Assembly (NCBI GenBank): GCA_003646055.1
Contig: QNDZ01000006.1
Coordinates: 1-21,954 of the forward strand
DNA length: 21,954 nt
Reading direction: 5' to 3'
Source: a bacterium
GTDB lineage: Bacteria > Hydrothermota > UBA3072 > B12-G15
Shown here: one piece after another, positions 21,209 through 21,954 of the stretch
Numbering within the stretch: the first letter of the stretch is position 1
How the letters are laid out: each line of letters opens with the position of its first letter
Program-made: the position numbers and the translations under genes
The notes under the pieces: model-generated
Database searches by the model: none
Told to the model about the DNA's origin: nothing
What the model saw: only the letters and a program-made list of their open reading frames with translations

Positions 21209-21954
21209 TCTTTTCAGGCCTGTTATTCCTGAGTTCAATGGAGATACTGCTTACACCTACCTTTTGAAACAGGTTGAAATGGGGTACAGGATTCCTGGCA
21301 CACCCACCCATAAGAGGTGTGTTGAATTCATAAATAACCATCTTAAAAAATATGCAGATACAGTTCTATTCCAGAGATTTAATAGGGGTGGTATTGAGTT
21401 TACGAATATAATCGGAGTTTTTAAGGGTAAAGGGAAAGGCCTTCTACTTGGTGCCCATTATGATTCAAGGCCATTTTGTGAAAAAGACCCTCAAGAAGAG
21501 TACAGAAACAGGCCTCTCCCTGGTGCAAATGATGGCGCAAGTGGTGTTGCAGTGCTTATGGAGATTGCAAGGGCTTTGAGCAGAAGGAGGCCAGGAAAGA
21601 CCGTTTATCTTGTGTTTTTTGATGGAGAGGATTATGGCAGAACTGATGAGGATATGTTCATAGGTTCAAGGTATATGGCCTCCAACCTTCAGTTTGACAT
21701 TGGTGAGGTGATTATTATTGATATGGTTGGTGACAGGGATTTAAATGTGTATAGGGAGGGTTATTCCCAGGATTTCTCAAGGGAGTTGAATGATAAAGTT
21801 TTCAGAATATACACTTCCCTTTTTAAGAAAACCTTTATTGATAGTGTAAAATACTACGTGAATGACGACCACATCCCCTTTATACATAGGGGAATTCCAG
21901 CCATTGACATCATTGATTTTGACTATAGATACTGGCACACACATGAGGATACAC
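21180..21954 (+). CDS. M28 peptidase / glutaminyl-cyclase-like enzyme, partial
   Basis: The frame opens at ATG 21180, inside the end of yjbQ (29-bp overlap) and directly after GAAGGAGG, and runs off the right edge (258 codons). A short hydrophobic leader (MLLFIFLVNSLF) suggests export. Zinc-site motifs of the M28/QPCT fold are in order: GAHYDSR (H93, D95), GANDGASGVAVLMEIAR (D118), FFDGEDYG (E150, D151), IIIDMVGD (D181) and YWHTHEDT (H253). The HYDS, DGE-D, GSRYMASNL, IPFIHRGIPAI and WHT-EDT pattern is closer to glutaminyl-peptide cyclotransferases than to aminopeptidase Y types. The second acidic residue is Asp where Glu is usual. The one-base spacing between the ribosome site and ATG is tight; TTG 21183 could also serve. 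Confidence 0.85.
   Translation, partial: MLLFIFLVNSLFRPVIPEFNGDTAYTYLLKQVEMGYRIPGTPTHKRCVEFINNHLKKYADTVLFQRFNRGGIEFTNIIGVFKGKGKGLLLGAHYDSRPFCEKDPQEEYRNRPLPGANDGASGVAVLMEIARALSRRRPGKTVYLVFFDGEDYGRTDEDMFIGSRYMASNLQFDIGEVIIIDMVGDRDLNVYREGYSQDFSRELNDKVFRIYTSLFKKTFIDSVKYYVNDDHIPFIHRGIPAIDIIDFDYRYWHTHEDT

Noticed and set aside
1..21954. CRISPR array, rRNA genes, prophage or complete insertion sequence
   Set aside because: No regularly spaced direct repeats, no rRNA-like stretches, and no transposase, integrase or phage structural gene seen on either strand.

Overview
The window reads as a chromosomal segment of a low-GC, probably thermophilic, uncultured didermic bacterium. Two secreted proteins end in FlgD-like or type-IX-secretion-like sorting domains. 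Several outer-membrane barrel proteins and lipoproteins are present, and arginine is mostly coded by AGG/AGA. This combination suits the FCB-related candidate phyla (WOR-3/Hydrothermota-like lineages), but that placement is inference; no rRNA or other phylogenetic marker was compared.

Left part (1-4980, minus strand): a tightly packed five-gene operon behind one near-consensus promoter. It encodes a maltose-type substrate-binding lipoprotein, a secreted CBM9-like protein with a C-terminal sorting-type domain, a PorV/FadL-like outer-membrane protein, a second beta-barrel-like protein, and a protein with an N-terminal glycogen-binding CBM48 module that runs off the left edge. I read it as an envelope system for alpha-glucan binding and uptake, without SusC/SusD genes in view.

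Middle left (5005-8118, plus strand): two tandem TolB-like (PD40 propeller) lipoproteins and two TPR proteins, possibly preceded by a 49-codon ORF. Then a large secreted kelch-repeat protein on the minus strand (8167-10623) is divergent from a CruF-like (DUF422) carotenoid membrane protein. The last codons of the latter lie inside a 384-bp structure bounded by perfect 29-bp inverted repeats (11572-11955), a MITE-like element.

Middle right (12110-16550): tRNA-Gly(GCC) and tRNA-Cys(GCA) sit immediately upstream of ATP sulfurylase (sat) in an apparent single transcription unit. On the opposite strand a Clp AAA+ ATPase is followed by a nucleotidyltransferase and a small partner (toxin-antitoxin-like pair). 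The nucleotidyltransferase seems to start at an ATA codon. The Clp protein has a ClpC-length middle domain but lacks the ClpP-docking loop. Its promoter carries a 6-3-6 palindrome over the start of transcription.

Right part (16612-21954, plus strand): a DUF4476 protein, then a TPR/acidic-linker protein, an M24 aminopeptidase, elongation factor P, YjbQ and an M28 peptidase/glutaminyl-cyclase-like enzyme cut by the right edge. The last five genes overlap or nearly touch and form one operon behind a TTGACA-17-TATAAT promoter. Unusually many promoters in the window match the sigma70 consensus closely.
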